Below are positions 1 to 7,348 of a DNA stretch of 17,066 bases, one piece after another. Position 1 is the stretch's first letter; the number at the start of each line of letters is the position of its first letter. A program made the position numbers and the translations under genes. The notes below the pieces were generated by a model. That model worked only from the letters and a program-made list of their open reading frames with translations. It had not been told where the DNA came from and made no database searches. Source of the DNA: Collinsella sp. (GTDB taxonomy: Bacteria; Actinomycetota; Coriobacteriia; Coriobacteriales; Coriobacteriaceae). The stretch spans positions 1 to 17,066 of the forward strand of contig JAUMPM010000014.1 of NCBI GenBank assembly GCA_031294825.1, read 5' to 3'.

Positions 1-245
1 ACAGGCCCTCTCGGGGGCAGGGACGTTCGGCCGTGCGCGGGCGCCCGGTCGGCGGCCCGTTCTGGGCGCGCCTCAATCGTAGCCCGAGATGGTCCCAGGC
101 TGACAATTTCGACTGTAATGGACGTTCTTAAACGACTAGTCAACGGCTATTGAGCGCATGGTTCGCATGACAGCCGTCTCTTTTATGTTTCCTTTAGCCG
201 CTGCTGCCTAGGATGGGGGTTAGTCGGCAAGAAGGGAGCATCTGT
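1..245. other. Gene-free left edge
   Basis: No convincing coding frame enters from the left: all three forward frames hit stops within this stretch and none shows a recognisable protein. The first 80 bases are extremely GC-rich and contain several short palindromes (for example CGGGCGCCCG near 39-48), then composition drops to ordinary intergenic levels. The promoter of the downstream exporter must lie here, but I see no clear -35/-10 pair. The GC-rich part could be the tail of an upstream structured RNA or terminator; it cannot be assigned from this window alone. Confidence 0.4.
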
Positions 246-1814
246 ATGGACGACGCGAGCGAGCGCGCAATCGAAGAGGACATGCTCGATCAGTTCAATT
301 ACTTTGACGATGAGGACGAGGAGCTGATCGACCGTCGCGAGCCAGCGCCGCTTGATTCCTTTGATCTGGTCGATGAAGAGGCTGATGGGGTTGAGGGCGA
401 ATCAGCGGAGCCTCCACAGCCTTCGCGCCTTGACTCGCTGCTTTCGAGAGCCCCCATGCACCACGGCGTTCGTGCCGGCGCGCTCCATATGAAAACTGAC
501 TGGCACCAGATCGTGACGGCAGGCGATGAGCTTGCCGTCGATGCGCCACTCACCGATAAGTCATCCATCATCTGCCGCACCGGCATGCTTATGCTGGCAA
601 GCGGAACAGGTGCCTGGCGCGTGCGCGATACCATGAATCGTGTTGCTGCCGTGCTCGGCGTCACGATTCACGTCGACCTGAGTCTTCTGTCGTTTGAGTG
701 CACCTGCATCGAAGATGGCCACTGCTTTAACGAGGTTGTCAGCCTGCCCACAACGGGGGTCAATACCCATCGCATTTGGATGATGGAGAGCTTCTTAAAG
801 GAAATCGAGACGTATGGGCGCCGGTTTACCGTGCACGAATACCACGAGATGCTCAAGACCGTTGAGAGCTCAAAGCCCGATTACACTCCCTGGCAGCAGG
901 GGCTTGCCGCGGCCTGTGCCTGCGGCGCTTTCGTCTTTTTGCTCGGCGGTGGCCCCATCGAGATGGCCTGTGCATTCGTGGGCGCTGGTGTCGGCAACTT
1001 TGCTCGCTCCCATATTCTCAAGCAGGGTCTTGGCCAGTTTAGCGCGCTGACGACGGGCGTTGCGCTCGCTTGCGTTTCGTATCTGCTGGCATTGCTCGGC
1101 CTTGGCCAGGTCGTACCGGGGGCAATGTCGCACCAAGAAGGCTATATCGGCGCCATGCTCTTTGTGATTCCCGGCTTTCCCCTCATTACGGCAGGCCTCG
1201 ACATCGCTAAGCTCGATATGCGAAGTGGCATTGAGCGTCTTTCGTATGCCGTGTCGATTATTGTGATGGCGACCCTTGTGGGCTGGATGGTTGCCGAGTG
1301 TGTGGGACTGGCGCCGGATGACTTCGCCCCGCTCGGCCTCTCACCGTTGGCTCTTACGCTCTTGCGCATACTGATGAGCTTTATCGGCGTATTCGGCTTC
1401 TCGGTGATGTTCAACAGCCCGGTAAAGATGGCCGCGGCAGCTGGGCTCATCGGCGCCGTGTCCAATACCCTGCGTCTGACCCTTGTCGATGCGCCGACGC
1501 TGCTTCCCTTCTTGGGTCTCAGCGCGGGAATGCCTCCCGAGGCGGCTGCATTTATCGGGGCGCTCGTATCGGGTCTGCTGGCAAGCTTGGCCGAAGTCAA
1601 GCTCACCTACCCACGTATCGCCCTCACGGTGCCATCAATTGTCATTATGGTGCCGGGCCTGTATCTGTATCGCTCGATGTACTACATGTGCACCTTCGAT
1701 ACGGTCAATATGCTCGGTTGGTTTGTGCGTGCAGTGCTCATCGTGGCGTTTTTGCCCGTTGGTCTGGGTGTGGCACGTACGCTCACCGACCCTCGCTGGC
1801 GCCACACCAGCTAA
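246..1814 (+). CDS. ThrE-type threonine/serine exporter, fused two-domain form
   Basis: A 522-residue membrane protein of the ThrE (DUF1212) family, which exports threonine, serine and related small amino acids using the proton gradient. An acidic, Asp/Glu-rich, probably disordered segment covers about residues 1-70. A soluble domain follows with the family signature around SGTGAWRVRDTMNRVAAVLG, and from about residue 215 onward come roughly ten hydrophobic segments. It therefore joins in one chain the two halves that E. coli makes separately as YjjP and YjjB. I chose ATG 246 because GAAGGGA at 231-237 sits at good distance; an in-frame ATG at 213 adds 11 residues but has no ribosome binding site. 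It appears to be a single-gene unit. The family is clear; the substrate is inferred from the family. Confidence 0.85.
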   Translation: MDDASERAIEEDMLDQFNYFDDEDEELIDRREPAPLDSFDLVDEEADGVEGESAEPPQPSRLDSLLSRAPMHHGVRAGALHMKTDWHQIVTAGDELAVDAPLTDKSSIICRTGMLMLASGTGAWRVRDTMNRVAAVLGVTIHVDLSLLSFECTCIEDGHCFNEVVSLPTTGVNTHRIWMMESFLKEIETYGRRFTVHEYHEMLKTVESSKPDYTPWQQGLAAACACGAFVFLLGGGPIEMACAFVGAGVGNFARSHILKQGLGQFSALTTGVALACVSYLLALLGLGQVVPGAMSHQEGYIGAMLFVIPGFPLITAGLDIAKLDMRSGIERLSYAVSIIVMATLVGWMVAECVGLAPDDFAPLGLSPLALTLLRILMSFIGVFGFSVMFNSPVKMAAAAGLIGAVSNTLRLTLVDAPTLLPFLGLSAGMPPEAAAFIGALVSGLLASLAEVKLTYPRIALTVPSIVIMVPGLYLYRSMYYMCTFDTVNMLGWFVRAVLIVAFLPVGLGVARTLTDPRWRHTS

Positions 1815-1847
1815 TTGGTGCAAGGGGGGCAGATTACTTTGCACCAA
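1815..1847. repeat. Inverted repeat 1 behind the exporter gene
   Basis: TTGGTGCAA (1815-1823) is the exact reverse complement of TTGCACCAA (1839-1847), with a 15-base loop that includes a run of six G. It starts at the first base after the exporter stop codon. It has no T-run, so it is not a classical terminator. It probably belongs with the longer inverted repeat that follows. Confidence 0.6.
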
Positions 1848-1851
1848 ATGA

Positions 1852-1916
1852 GTTGCGGTGAAATAGGGACTGAATTGCTGCTTAAAGGGTCAAAACAGTC
1901 CGTATTCCACCGCAAC
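1852..1916. repeat. Long inverted repeat 2, possible intergenic repeat element
   Basis: Two 20-base arms, 1852-1871 and 1897-1916, are reverse complements at 18 of 20 positions around a 25-base loop. Each arm begins or ends with GTTGCGGTG/CACCGCAAC. There is no open frame of value and no T-run after the right arm. A 20-bp palindrome only five bases from another palindrome, in otherwise empty intergenic DNA, suggests a REP- or MITE-like chromosomal repeat. No second copy exists in this window, so repeat status is inference. Confidence 0.5.
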
Positions 1917-2032
1917 ATATGGGGTCGGGGGATTATTGGTGCCCTGCATCTCCACAAACTCAACGCTTACGAAGCGCGGGGTTTTCGTGCTAGGCTGGTT
2001 CCACCACATAAGTAGTCGCAGACGCACGTACC

Positions 2033-2083
2033 ACGGGCGGGCGAGATGAAGTCCCAACAGCTCCATCTTGCCCGCCCGTTTTT
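2033..2083 (+). terminator. Strong hairpin with T-run before the DUF2798 gene
   Basis: The 15-base arms CGGGCGGGCGAGATG (2034-2048) and CATCTTGCCCGCCCG (2064-2078) pair fully, with one G-U pair, around a 15-base loop. TTTTT follows directly at 2079-2083. This has the form of an intrinsic terminator. It lies 219 bases after the exporter stop but only 35 bases before the next start, so it either ends the exporter transcript or acts as an attenuator in the leader of the next gene. Confidence 0.8.
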
Positions 2084-2118
2084 GTTGCGTGGTGCCGCGG
2101 CGTAACACAGAAAGGACC

Positions 2119-2721
2119 ATGCCCTTTATGCCTATCAACAAACGAGAGAGCCTGCTGTTCACCTTTATCATGTGCTTTTGCATGGTGCTCTGGATGAGCA
2201 TCTACAACGTTGCCCTGCAGCATGGGGCCATCAACGGCGAGGTTGTTGCCGCCGCGTGGCTCGGCTTCCCCGTTGCCTACGTTTTTGCCATGTGCTGCGA
2301 CTGGTTTGTTGCCAGCCCCCTTGCCAAGGGTTTCGCCTTTAAATTCCTGGTCACGCCGGGCAAGAGCTCGCCGCTCGCTATGACGCTCGCCGTTAGCTCC
2401 TGCATGGTCGTTCCCATGGTCATCATCATGTCGCTCTACGGCGCGTGTGAAGGCCTGTTCCATATGCCCGGTGGTCCGCTCGCCAACCTGCAGCTGCTGC
2501 CGATGATGTGGCTCGTCAACATTCCGCGCAACTTTATCATGGCCCTGCCCTGGAACCTGCTGGTGGCCGGTCCGGTTGCTCGTTTTGTCTTCCGCCGTGC
2601 CTTCCCCATGGGAACCGTCTTTGAAGAGCAGCATATGGAGCTCGTGCGCATGCCTGGTGCTCCCGTTGCCGATGCCGTCAATGGCGTTGCCGAGAGCATG
2701 GACGCCGAGCCTGCCTACTAG
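2119..2721 (+). CDS. DUF2798 family four-helix membrane protein
   Basis: About 200 residues with four hydrophobic segments, near residues 11-33, 46-68, 84-110 and 137-167. The opening 'NKRES..FTFIMCFCMVLWMSIYN' fits the DUF2798 pattern. The helix pair appears twice, so it looks like a tandem duplication of the short form of the family. The biochemical role of DUF2798 is unknown. The start is either ATG 2119 or ATG 2128: AAAGGA at 2111-2116 is 2 and 11 bases away respectively, so neither spacing is ideal, and 2128 (197 residues) matches the usual family start better. A TTG further upstream lies inside the terminator hairpin and is unlikely. The gene stands alone between terminator-like hairpins. 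Confidence 0.75.
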   Translation: MPFMPINKRESLLFTFIMCFCMVLWMSIYNVALQHGAINGEVVAAAWLGFPVAYVFAMCCDWFVASPLAKGFAFKFLVTPGKSSPLAMTLAVSSCMVVPMVIIMSLYGACEGLFHMPGGPLANLQLLPMMWLVNIPRNFIMALPWNLLVAGPVARFVFRRAFPMGTVFEEQHMELVRMPGAPVADAVNGVAESMDAEPAY

Positions 2722-2746
2722 GCAACAGCCTCTAACCTAGAGCGCC

Positions 2747-2771
2747 CGCCGCACCTGGCGATTCCTTTTTT
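2747..2771 (+). terminator. Weak terminator candidate after the DUF2798 gene
   Basis: A 4-bp CGCC/GGCG stem with a 6-base loop is followed four bases later by seven T (2765-2771). The stem is short, so this is only a candidate. Confidence 0.35.
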
Positions 2772-2820
2772 GTAGACGTTGTCGTATGGCTGCATGCGGA
2801 AAAGGCCCCAGCGGTTAACA

Positions 2821-2871
2821 TATACTCCATATGGGTAAAGAGACCAAAGCGCCGCCACGAGTGGCGCTTTG
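2821..2871 (+). promoter_or_regulatory. clpC leader: possible -10 and a 9-bp hairpin
   Basis: TATACT at 2821-2826 is a good -10 hexamer, but no clear -35 is found 16-18 bases upstream. Downstream, CAAAGCGCC (2845-2853) pairs perfectly with GGCGCTTTG (2863-2871) around a 9-base loop. No T-run follows, so it would form in the 5' untranslated region of clpC, about 35 bases before the start codon. I looked for a CtsR operator (direct GGTCAAA repeats) and did not find one. Confidence 0.4.
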
Positions 2872-2906
2872 CGTTTGAAAAACTAGCTCGTCTAAGAGGA
2901 ACTAGC

Positions 2907-5549
2907 ATGTTAGACCGTTTTACCGATCGCGCGCGCAAGGTCATGTCCATGGCCAAGCAAGAGGCGCTCGATCTACACTCAAATAAGGTGGGCACCGAGC
3001 ACCTGCTGCTCGCACTCGCCAAGGAGGACGAGGGCATCGCTGCCGAGGCGCTGCGCTCGCTTGATATCTCCTACGACGACATCATGGACACCCTCAAGGA
3101 GGTCCAGACCACGGTTCCCGAGCCCAGCGAGGAGACCGAGGCTGCCAAGCTTGCCTTTACGCCGCTCGTCATTAGCGTGATGGAGCGCTCCTTCCGCGTG
3201 GCACGCGAGAACAACCAGACCTACGTGTCGACCGAGCACCTGCTGATCGGCATCGTCGAAGAGGGCAACGGCATGGCCATGGACATCCTCATGCGCCTGG
3301 GTGTGTCGTCCGCCTCCATCAAAAAGGCTATCGAGAAACTCACCGCCAAGGACCAGGACAAGAAACGTCCGCTCGCCGGTGCCGGCGCCGGCCGTCCCGG
3401 TGCGGGTCTGCCGTTCTTTAGCGGCTCGGATGGCTCTCAGCAAAAGGGGAGCGGCACCGACACGCTCAAGCAGTTTGCGACTAACCTCACGCAGAAGGCG
3501 CGCGACGGCGAGCTCGACCCTGTAATTGGTCGCGAAAAGGAAGTCCAGCGCATGATGGAGATCCTTTCGCGCCGCACCAAGAACAACCCGCTTATCTTGG
3601 GTGACCCCGGCGTGGGCAAGACGGCCATCGTCGAGGGCCTGGCCCAGCAGATCGCCGCCGGCAACGTGCCCGAGAACCTCATGAACCAGAATATCTGGAC
3701 ACTCGACCTGCCGGGTCTGGTCGCGGGCGCCAAGTATCGCGGCGAGTTTGAGGAGCGCCTCAAGAACGTGATCCAGGAGGCCACCGAAGCTGACGACGTT
3801 ATCTTGTTTATCGACGAGATGCATACCATCATCGGTGCCGGCTCTGCCGAGGGCTCCATCGACGCGAGCTCCATGCTCAAGCCCGTGCTTGCGCGCGGTG
3901 CCTTCCAGATTATTGGCGCTACCACGGCCGAGGAGTTCCGCAAGTACCTCACCAAGGACCCGGCCTTCGAGCGTCGCTTCCAGACCATCGATGTCGAGGA
4001 GCCGAGCGTCGAGGACACGGTCAAGATCCTGACCGCGCTCAAGCCGCGTTACGAGGAGCACCACCATGTGCGCTATACGCAGGGTGCTATCGAGGCCGCC
4101 GCGAACCTTTCCAACCGCTACATCCAGGATCGCTTCCTGCCCGATAAGGCCATCGACCTCATCGACGAGGCCGGTGCCCGCGCTCGCATCGCCGCGAATC
4201 GCGCGCCCGAGCCGGTGCGTGAGGCCGAGCATCGCGTGGAGGAGCTCAAGGCCGCCGCGCAGGAGGCCACCGAGAGCGACGACATGAACAAGGCCGCCGA
4301 GATCACCGAGCAGCAGAAGGCCGCCGAGATTGAACTCGCCGAAGCCAAGGCCGCCTGGACCGCCGAGCTCGACGCCAGCCCGCTCACCATCGACGTGAGT
4401 CAGATTGCCGACATCGTGTCCGTGACCTCTGGCGTGCCGGTTTCCTCGCTCACCGAGAGCGAGAGCCGGCGTCTGCTGCAGACCGAAAGCGTGCTCAAGA
4501 CGCGCATCATCGGCCAGGATGAGGCCGTCGAGGCCGTTGCCAAGGCCGTGCGCCGCAGCCGCTCGCCGCTCAAGGACCCGCGTCGCCCCGGCGGCAGCTT
4601 TATCTTCCTGGGCCCCACCGGCACGGGCAAAACCGAGCTCGCCAAGACGCTCGCCGAGTATCTCTTTGGCAGCAAGGACGCGCTCATCAGCTTCGATATG
4701 TCGGAGTTTGGCAGTGAGTTCGAGGTCTCCAAGCTCATCGGTAGCCCCCCGGGCTATGTGGGCCACGACGAGGGCGGCCAGCTCACCAAGGCTGTTCGCC
4801 GTCACCCGTACTCGGTCGTGCTGTTCGACGAGATCGAGAAGGCGCACCCCGACATCTTCAATATCCTGCTGCAGGTGTTGGAGGAGGGCCGTCTGACCGA
4901 TAGCCAGGGCAAGACGGTCGACTTCCGCAATACGGTGATCATCATGACGTCAAACGTGGGCGCCCGCGAGATCGCGCAGGATGCGAGCGTTGGCTTTGGC
5001 ACCACCGGCGAGCAGGGCCTCACCTCGAGTGAGATCCGCGGCCGCGCGATGGGCGAGCTCAAGCGCCTGTTCCGCCCCGAGCTGCTCAACCGTATCGATG
5101 ACATTGTGGTGTTCCAGAAGCTCTCGGGCGAGAACCTGACCAAGATTGCGCACCTGCTGGTGGACGATCTGCGCCAGCGCCTGATCGCAAACGGCATGAA
5201 CATCAAGCTTACCGATGCGGCCTACGACAAGATTGTGGCGGAGGGTACCGACCTCACCAACGGCGCGCGTCCGCTGCGTCGTGCCATCCAAAAGCTCATC
5301 GAGGATCCGCTGTCCGAGGAACTGCTGGCTGGCGAGTGGGGCGAGGGCGATACCGTCCTGTGCGACGTGGCCGATGGCAAGTTTGTCTTTAGCCGCGGCA
5401 CGGGCGAGATCCCGGCACCGCGTCCGGCGGGCACGCTTGGTGGCGATACCGCCCCGGCGGTACCGCACACCGGCAACGCCGCGCCCGTGAGCGGCGGCGT
5501 GACCTCGGGCCCCGGCGGCATGATGCAAGCCGGTTCCGGCGCGCTGTAG
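2907..5549 (+). CDS. clpC: ClpC ATP-dependent unfoldase of the Clp protease
   Basis: An 880-residue class I Hsp100 ATPase that unfolds proteins and feeds them to ClpP in the cytoplasm. Two Clp N-terminal repeats cover about residues 1-145. The first ATPase domain has GDPGVGKT at 232-239 and Walker B ILFIDE ending at 304. A middle coiled-coil with the ClpC UVR-like region follows near 430-480. The second ATPase domain has GPTGTGKT at 569-576 and Walker B with D641-E642. VGF at 695-697 sits where B. subtilis ClpC carries its ClpP-docking loop, which marks this as ClpC rather than ClpB. AAGAGGA at 2894-2900 supports the start. The last 50 residues form a Gly/Pro/Ala-rich tail not expected in the family core. 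No ctsR, mcsA or mcsB lies beside it, unlike in many Firmicutes. Confidence 0.97.
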   Translation: MLDRFTDRARKVMSMAKQEALDLHSNKVGTEHLLLALAKEDEGIAAEALRSLDISYDDIMDTLKEVQTTVPEPSEETEAAKLAFTPLVISVMERSFRVARENNQTYVSTEHLLIGIVEEGNGMAMDILMRLGVSSASIKKAIEKLTAKDQDKKRPLAGAGAGRPGAGLPFFSGSDGSQQKGSGTDTLKQFATNLTQKARDGELDPVIGREKEVQRMMEILSRRTKNNPLILGDPGVGKTAIVEGLAQQIAAGNVPENLMNQNIWTLDLPGLVAGAKYRGEFEERLKNVIQEATEADDVILFIDEMHTIIGAGSAEGSIDASSMLKPVLARGAFQIIGATTAEEFRKYLTKDPAFERRFQTIDVEEPSVEDTVKILTALKPRYEEHHHVRYTQGAIEAAANLSNRYIQDRFLPDKAIDLIDEAGARARIAANRAPEPVREAEHRVEELKAAAQEATESDDMNKAAEITEQQKAAEIELAEAKAAWTAELDASPLTIDVSQIADIVSVTSGVPVSSLTESESRRLLQTESVLKTRIIGQDEAVEAVAKAVRRSRSPLKDPRRPGGSFIFLGPTGTGKTELAKTLAEYLFGSKDALISFDMSEFGSEFEVSKLIGSPPGYVGHDEGGQLTKAVRRHPYSVVLFDEIEKAHPDIFNILLQVLEEGRLTDSQGKTVDFRNTVIIMTSNVGAREIAQDASVGFGTTGEQGLTSSEIRGRAMGELKRLFRPELLNRIDDIVVFQKLSGENLTKIAHLLVDDLRQRLIANGMNIKLTDAAYDKIVAEGTDLTNGARPLRRAIQKLIEDPLSEELLAGEWGEGDTVLCDVADGKFVFSRGTGEIPAPRPAGTLGGDTAPAVPHTGNAAPVSGGVTSGPGGMMQAGSGAL

Positions 5550-5574
5550 GGCGTGGCGACAATTTGATACGCGC

Positions 5575-5609
5575 AATCGAGGCGCTCCGGAAAGGGCGCC
5601 TCGATTTGT
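5575..5609 (+). terminator. clpC terminator
   Basis: AATCGAGGCGCTC (5575-5587) pairs with GGGCGCCTCGATT (5594-5606) with one G-U pair. The stem sits 25 bases after the clpC stop and ends in a short TTT. The T-run is brief, but stem strength and position fit an intrinsic terminator. Confidence 0.7.
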
Positions 5610-5626
5610 AGAGCTGCGGAAGTTGT

Positions 5627-5646
5627 GACCGTTACGTTATACGGTC
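5627..5646. promoter_or_regulatory. Small palindrome upstream of pepD
   Basis: GACCGT and ACGGTC form perfect 6-bp arms around TACGTTAT. It lies about 120 bases before the pepD start and could be an operator half-site pair. Nothing else supports a function. A weak TATACA (5714-5719) is a possible pepD -10. Confidence 0.2.
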
Positions 5647-5763
5647 CACCGTTAGCCGATGATGCGAGGGCGCTCGGCGTTTTCGACTGGTTTATGCACG
5701 CAAAGTCTGGGAATATACAAGTCGCATGTCTTACTGTCTAACCAGTTGCGCCAAGGAGGCACC

Positions 5764-7221
5764 ATGGACTACAAGATTACCGGCTACGAGCCCGCCCAGC
5801 TGTTCCATTTCTTTGAGGAGGTCAGCGCGATCCCCCGTGGGTCTGGCAACGAGAAGGGCATCAGCGATTTCCTGGTTGCGTTTGCCAAGGAGCGCGGCCT
5901 CGATGTGTATCAGGACGAGGTCTACAACGTCATCATTCGCAAGCCCGCATCTGCCGGTGCCGAGAATGCCCCGACCGTGATGCTGCAGGGCCACATCGAT
6001 ATGGTGTGCGACAAGTTGGGCTCCGTTGAGCACGACTTTACGACCGATGGTATCGACCTGGTCGTCAAGGACGGCGTCCTCACCGCTAACGGCACCACCC
6101 TGGGCGCCGACAATGGTATCGCCGTCGCGCTTATGCTTACCGTGCTCAACGACGATTCGATTACCCATCCGGCCCTCGAGTGCGTGTTCACCACCGACGA
6201 GGAGACTGGCCTGGTCGGCGCCGAGACGCTCGACAAGTCCCAGATTAGCGCCCGCACCATGATCAACCTTGACTCCGAGGAAGAGGGCGTTGCCACCGTC
6301 AGCTGTGCCGGCGGCGTCGTCGTTACCTACACCTGCCCGATCGCGCGCGAGCACAAGACCGGTAGCACCCTCACGCTCGACATCTCCGGCCTGCTGGGCG
6401 GCCACTCCGGCAGCGATATCAACCTGGAGCGCGGCAACGGCAACCTCATCATGGCCCGCATCATCGACCGCCTGATGGTTGCCGGCGAGCCCGCCATCGT
6501 TAGCTTTAACGGCGGCACCAAGGACAACGCCATCAACCGTGAGTGCAAGGCTGTTCTGGTCTACGCCGACCACGCTGCCGCCGAGGCCGCGGCCCAGATC
6601 GCAAAGGGCATCATCGCCGACGTCACTGCCGAGCTCGAGGTCTTCGACCCCGGCTTTACTTGCACCGTCGAGATTGCCGACGACGCCGAGGTTGAGGCCA
6701 TGGACCAGAAGTCCGCGCTTGCCCTCATCCGCGCCCTGCGCCTTGCCCCTAACGGCGTGATTCGCCGTAACGTCGCCACCGACGGCTCCGTCGAGGTTTC
6801 CTCCAACATCGGCGTGGTCGCCACCTCCGATGACGAGGTCAAGATTATGCTGTCCCCGCGCTCTTCGATCACCTCGCTGCAGAACGAGTTCAAGGACCGT
6901 CTGCAGACGCTGGCCGATGTCCTGGGCTTCGACGCCAAGTTTGAGTTTGAGTATCCCGGCTGGAGCTATGCCGAGCATTCGCCGGTCCGCGAAGTCTTTG
7001 TCGAGAGCTATCGAGAGCTCTTTGGCTCCGAGCTGCGCATCGAGTCCATTCACGCCGGCCTTGAGTGCGGCCTGTTTGCCGAGGCTCTGCACGGCCTGGA
7101 CGCCATCGCCGTGGGCCCGACGCTCTCCGATGTCCATACCCCGGACGAGAGCATGGAGCTCGCTTCTGCCGAGCGCTTCTACGAGCTGCTCATCGACGTC
7201 CTCAAGCGCCTCGCTGCGTAA
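5764..7221 (+). CDS. pepD: PepD-type aminoacyl-histidine dipeptidase (M20)
   Basis: A 485-residue cytosolic metallo-dipeptidase, the length of E. coli PepD, that hydrolyses Xaa-His (carnosine-like) and other dipeptides for amino-acid recycling. The expected di-zinc ligands are visible: H77 in GHIDMV, D116 in GADNG, E147 in TDEETG, D170 in NLDSEEE and H458 in VHTPDE. The catalytic pair D79 and E146 is also present. Spacing agrees with the published Vibrio PepD ligand set shifted by three residues. The M20 lid domain fills about residues 190-390. ATG 5764 is chosen because AAGGAGG at 5753-5759 precedes it; an upstream extension to 5659 has no ribosome binding site. The gene is monocistronic, with a strong terminator behind it. 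Confidence 0.95.
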   Translation: MDYKITGYEPAQLFHFFEEVSAIPRGSGNEKGISDFLVAFAKERGLDVYQDEVYNVIIRKPASAGAENAPTVMLQGHIDMVCDKLGSVEHDFTTDGIDLVVKDGVLTANGTTLGADNGIAVALMLTVLNDDSITHPALECVFTTDEETGLVGAETLDKSQISARTMINLDSEEEGVATVSCAGGVVVTYTCPIAREHKTGSTLTLDISGLLGGHSGSDINLERGNGNLIMARIIDRLMVAGEPAIVSFNGGTKDNAINRECKAVLVYADHAAAEAAAQIAKGIIADVTAELEVFDPGFTCTVEIADDAEVEAMDQKSALALIRALRLAPNGVIRRNVATDGSVEVSSNIGVVATSDDEVKIMLSPRSSITSLQNEFKDRLQTLADVLGFDAKFEFEYPGWSYAEHSPVREVFVESYRELFGSELRIESIHAGLECGLFAEALHGLDAIAVGPTLSDVHTPDESMELASAERFYELLIDVLKRLAA

Positions 7222-7227
7222 AGGTTG

Positions 7228-7258
7228 CGCTAGCAGCAGTCCGAGTCACGTGCTAGCG
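7228..7258. repeat. Small inverted repeat after pepD
   Basis: CGCTAGCA (7228-7235) and TGCTAGCG (7251-7258) are perfect 8-bp arms around 15 bases. They lie between the pepD stop and its terminator. The role is unknown; it may add an extra hairpin to the 3' end of the mRNA. Confidence 0.35.
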
Positions 7259-7276
7259 GATTGCAAATGACATTAT

Positions 7277-7324
7277 GAGAGGGGGCACCCGGTCTTTTGC
7301 GACGGGTGCCCCCTCTCTTTTGTT
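7277..7324 (+). terminator. Strong pepD terminator
   Basis: GAGAGGGGGCACCCG (7277-7291) pairs perfectly over 15 bp with CGGGTGCCCCCTCTC (7303-7317) around an 11-base loop, followed by TTTTGTTT. It reads for the + strand. On the - strand no T-run follows, although the same stem could still slow transcripts arriving from hipA. Confidence 0.92.
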
Positions 7325-7348
7325 TGATAATTGCGAAATTACGGCCAC

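Noticed and set aside
1815..2015. 66-codon frame after the exporter
   Set aside because: It is made of the two inverted repeats and has no ribosome binding site at its start.
2722..2906. CtsR operator before clpC
   Set aside because: No GGTCAAA-type direct repeats are present.
2979..4847. Very long open frame on the - strand opposite clpC (622 codons)
   Set aside because: It is a mirror of a GC3-rich gene; its product shows no motif, while clpC on the other strand is unmistakable.
5731..7137. Long - strand frame opposite pepD
   Set aside because: Same codon-bias shadow effect; no recognisable domain and no ribosome binding site.
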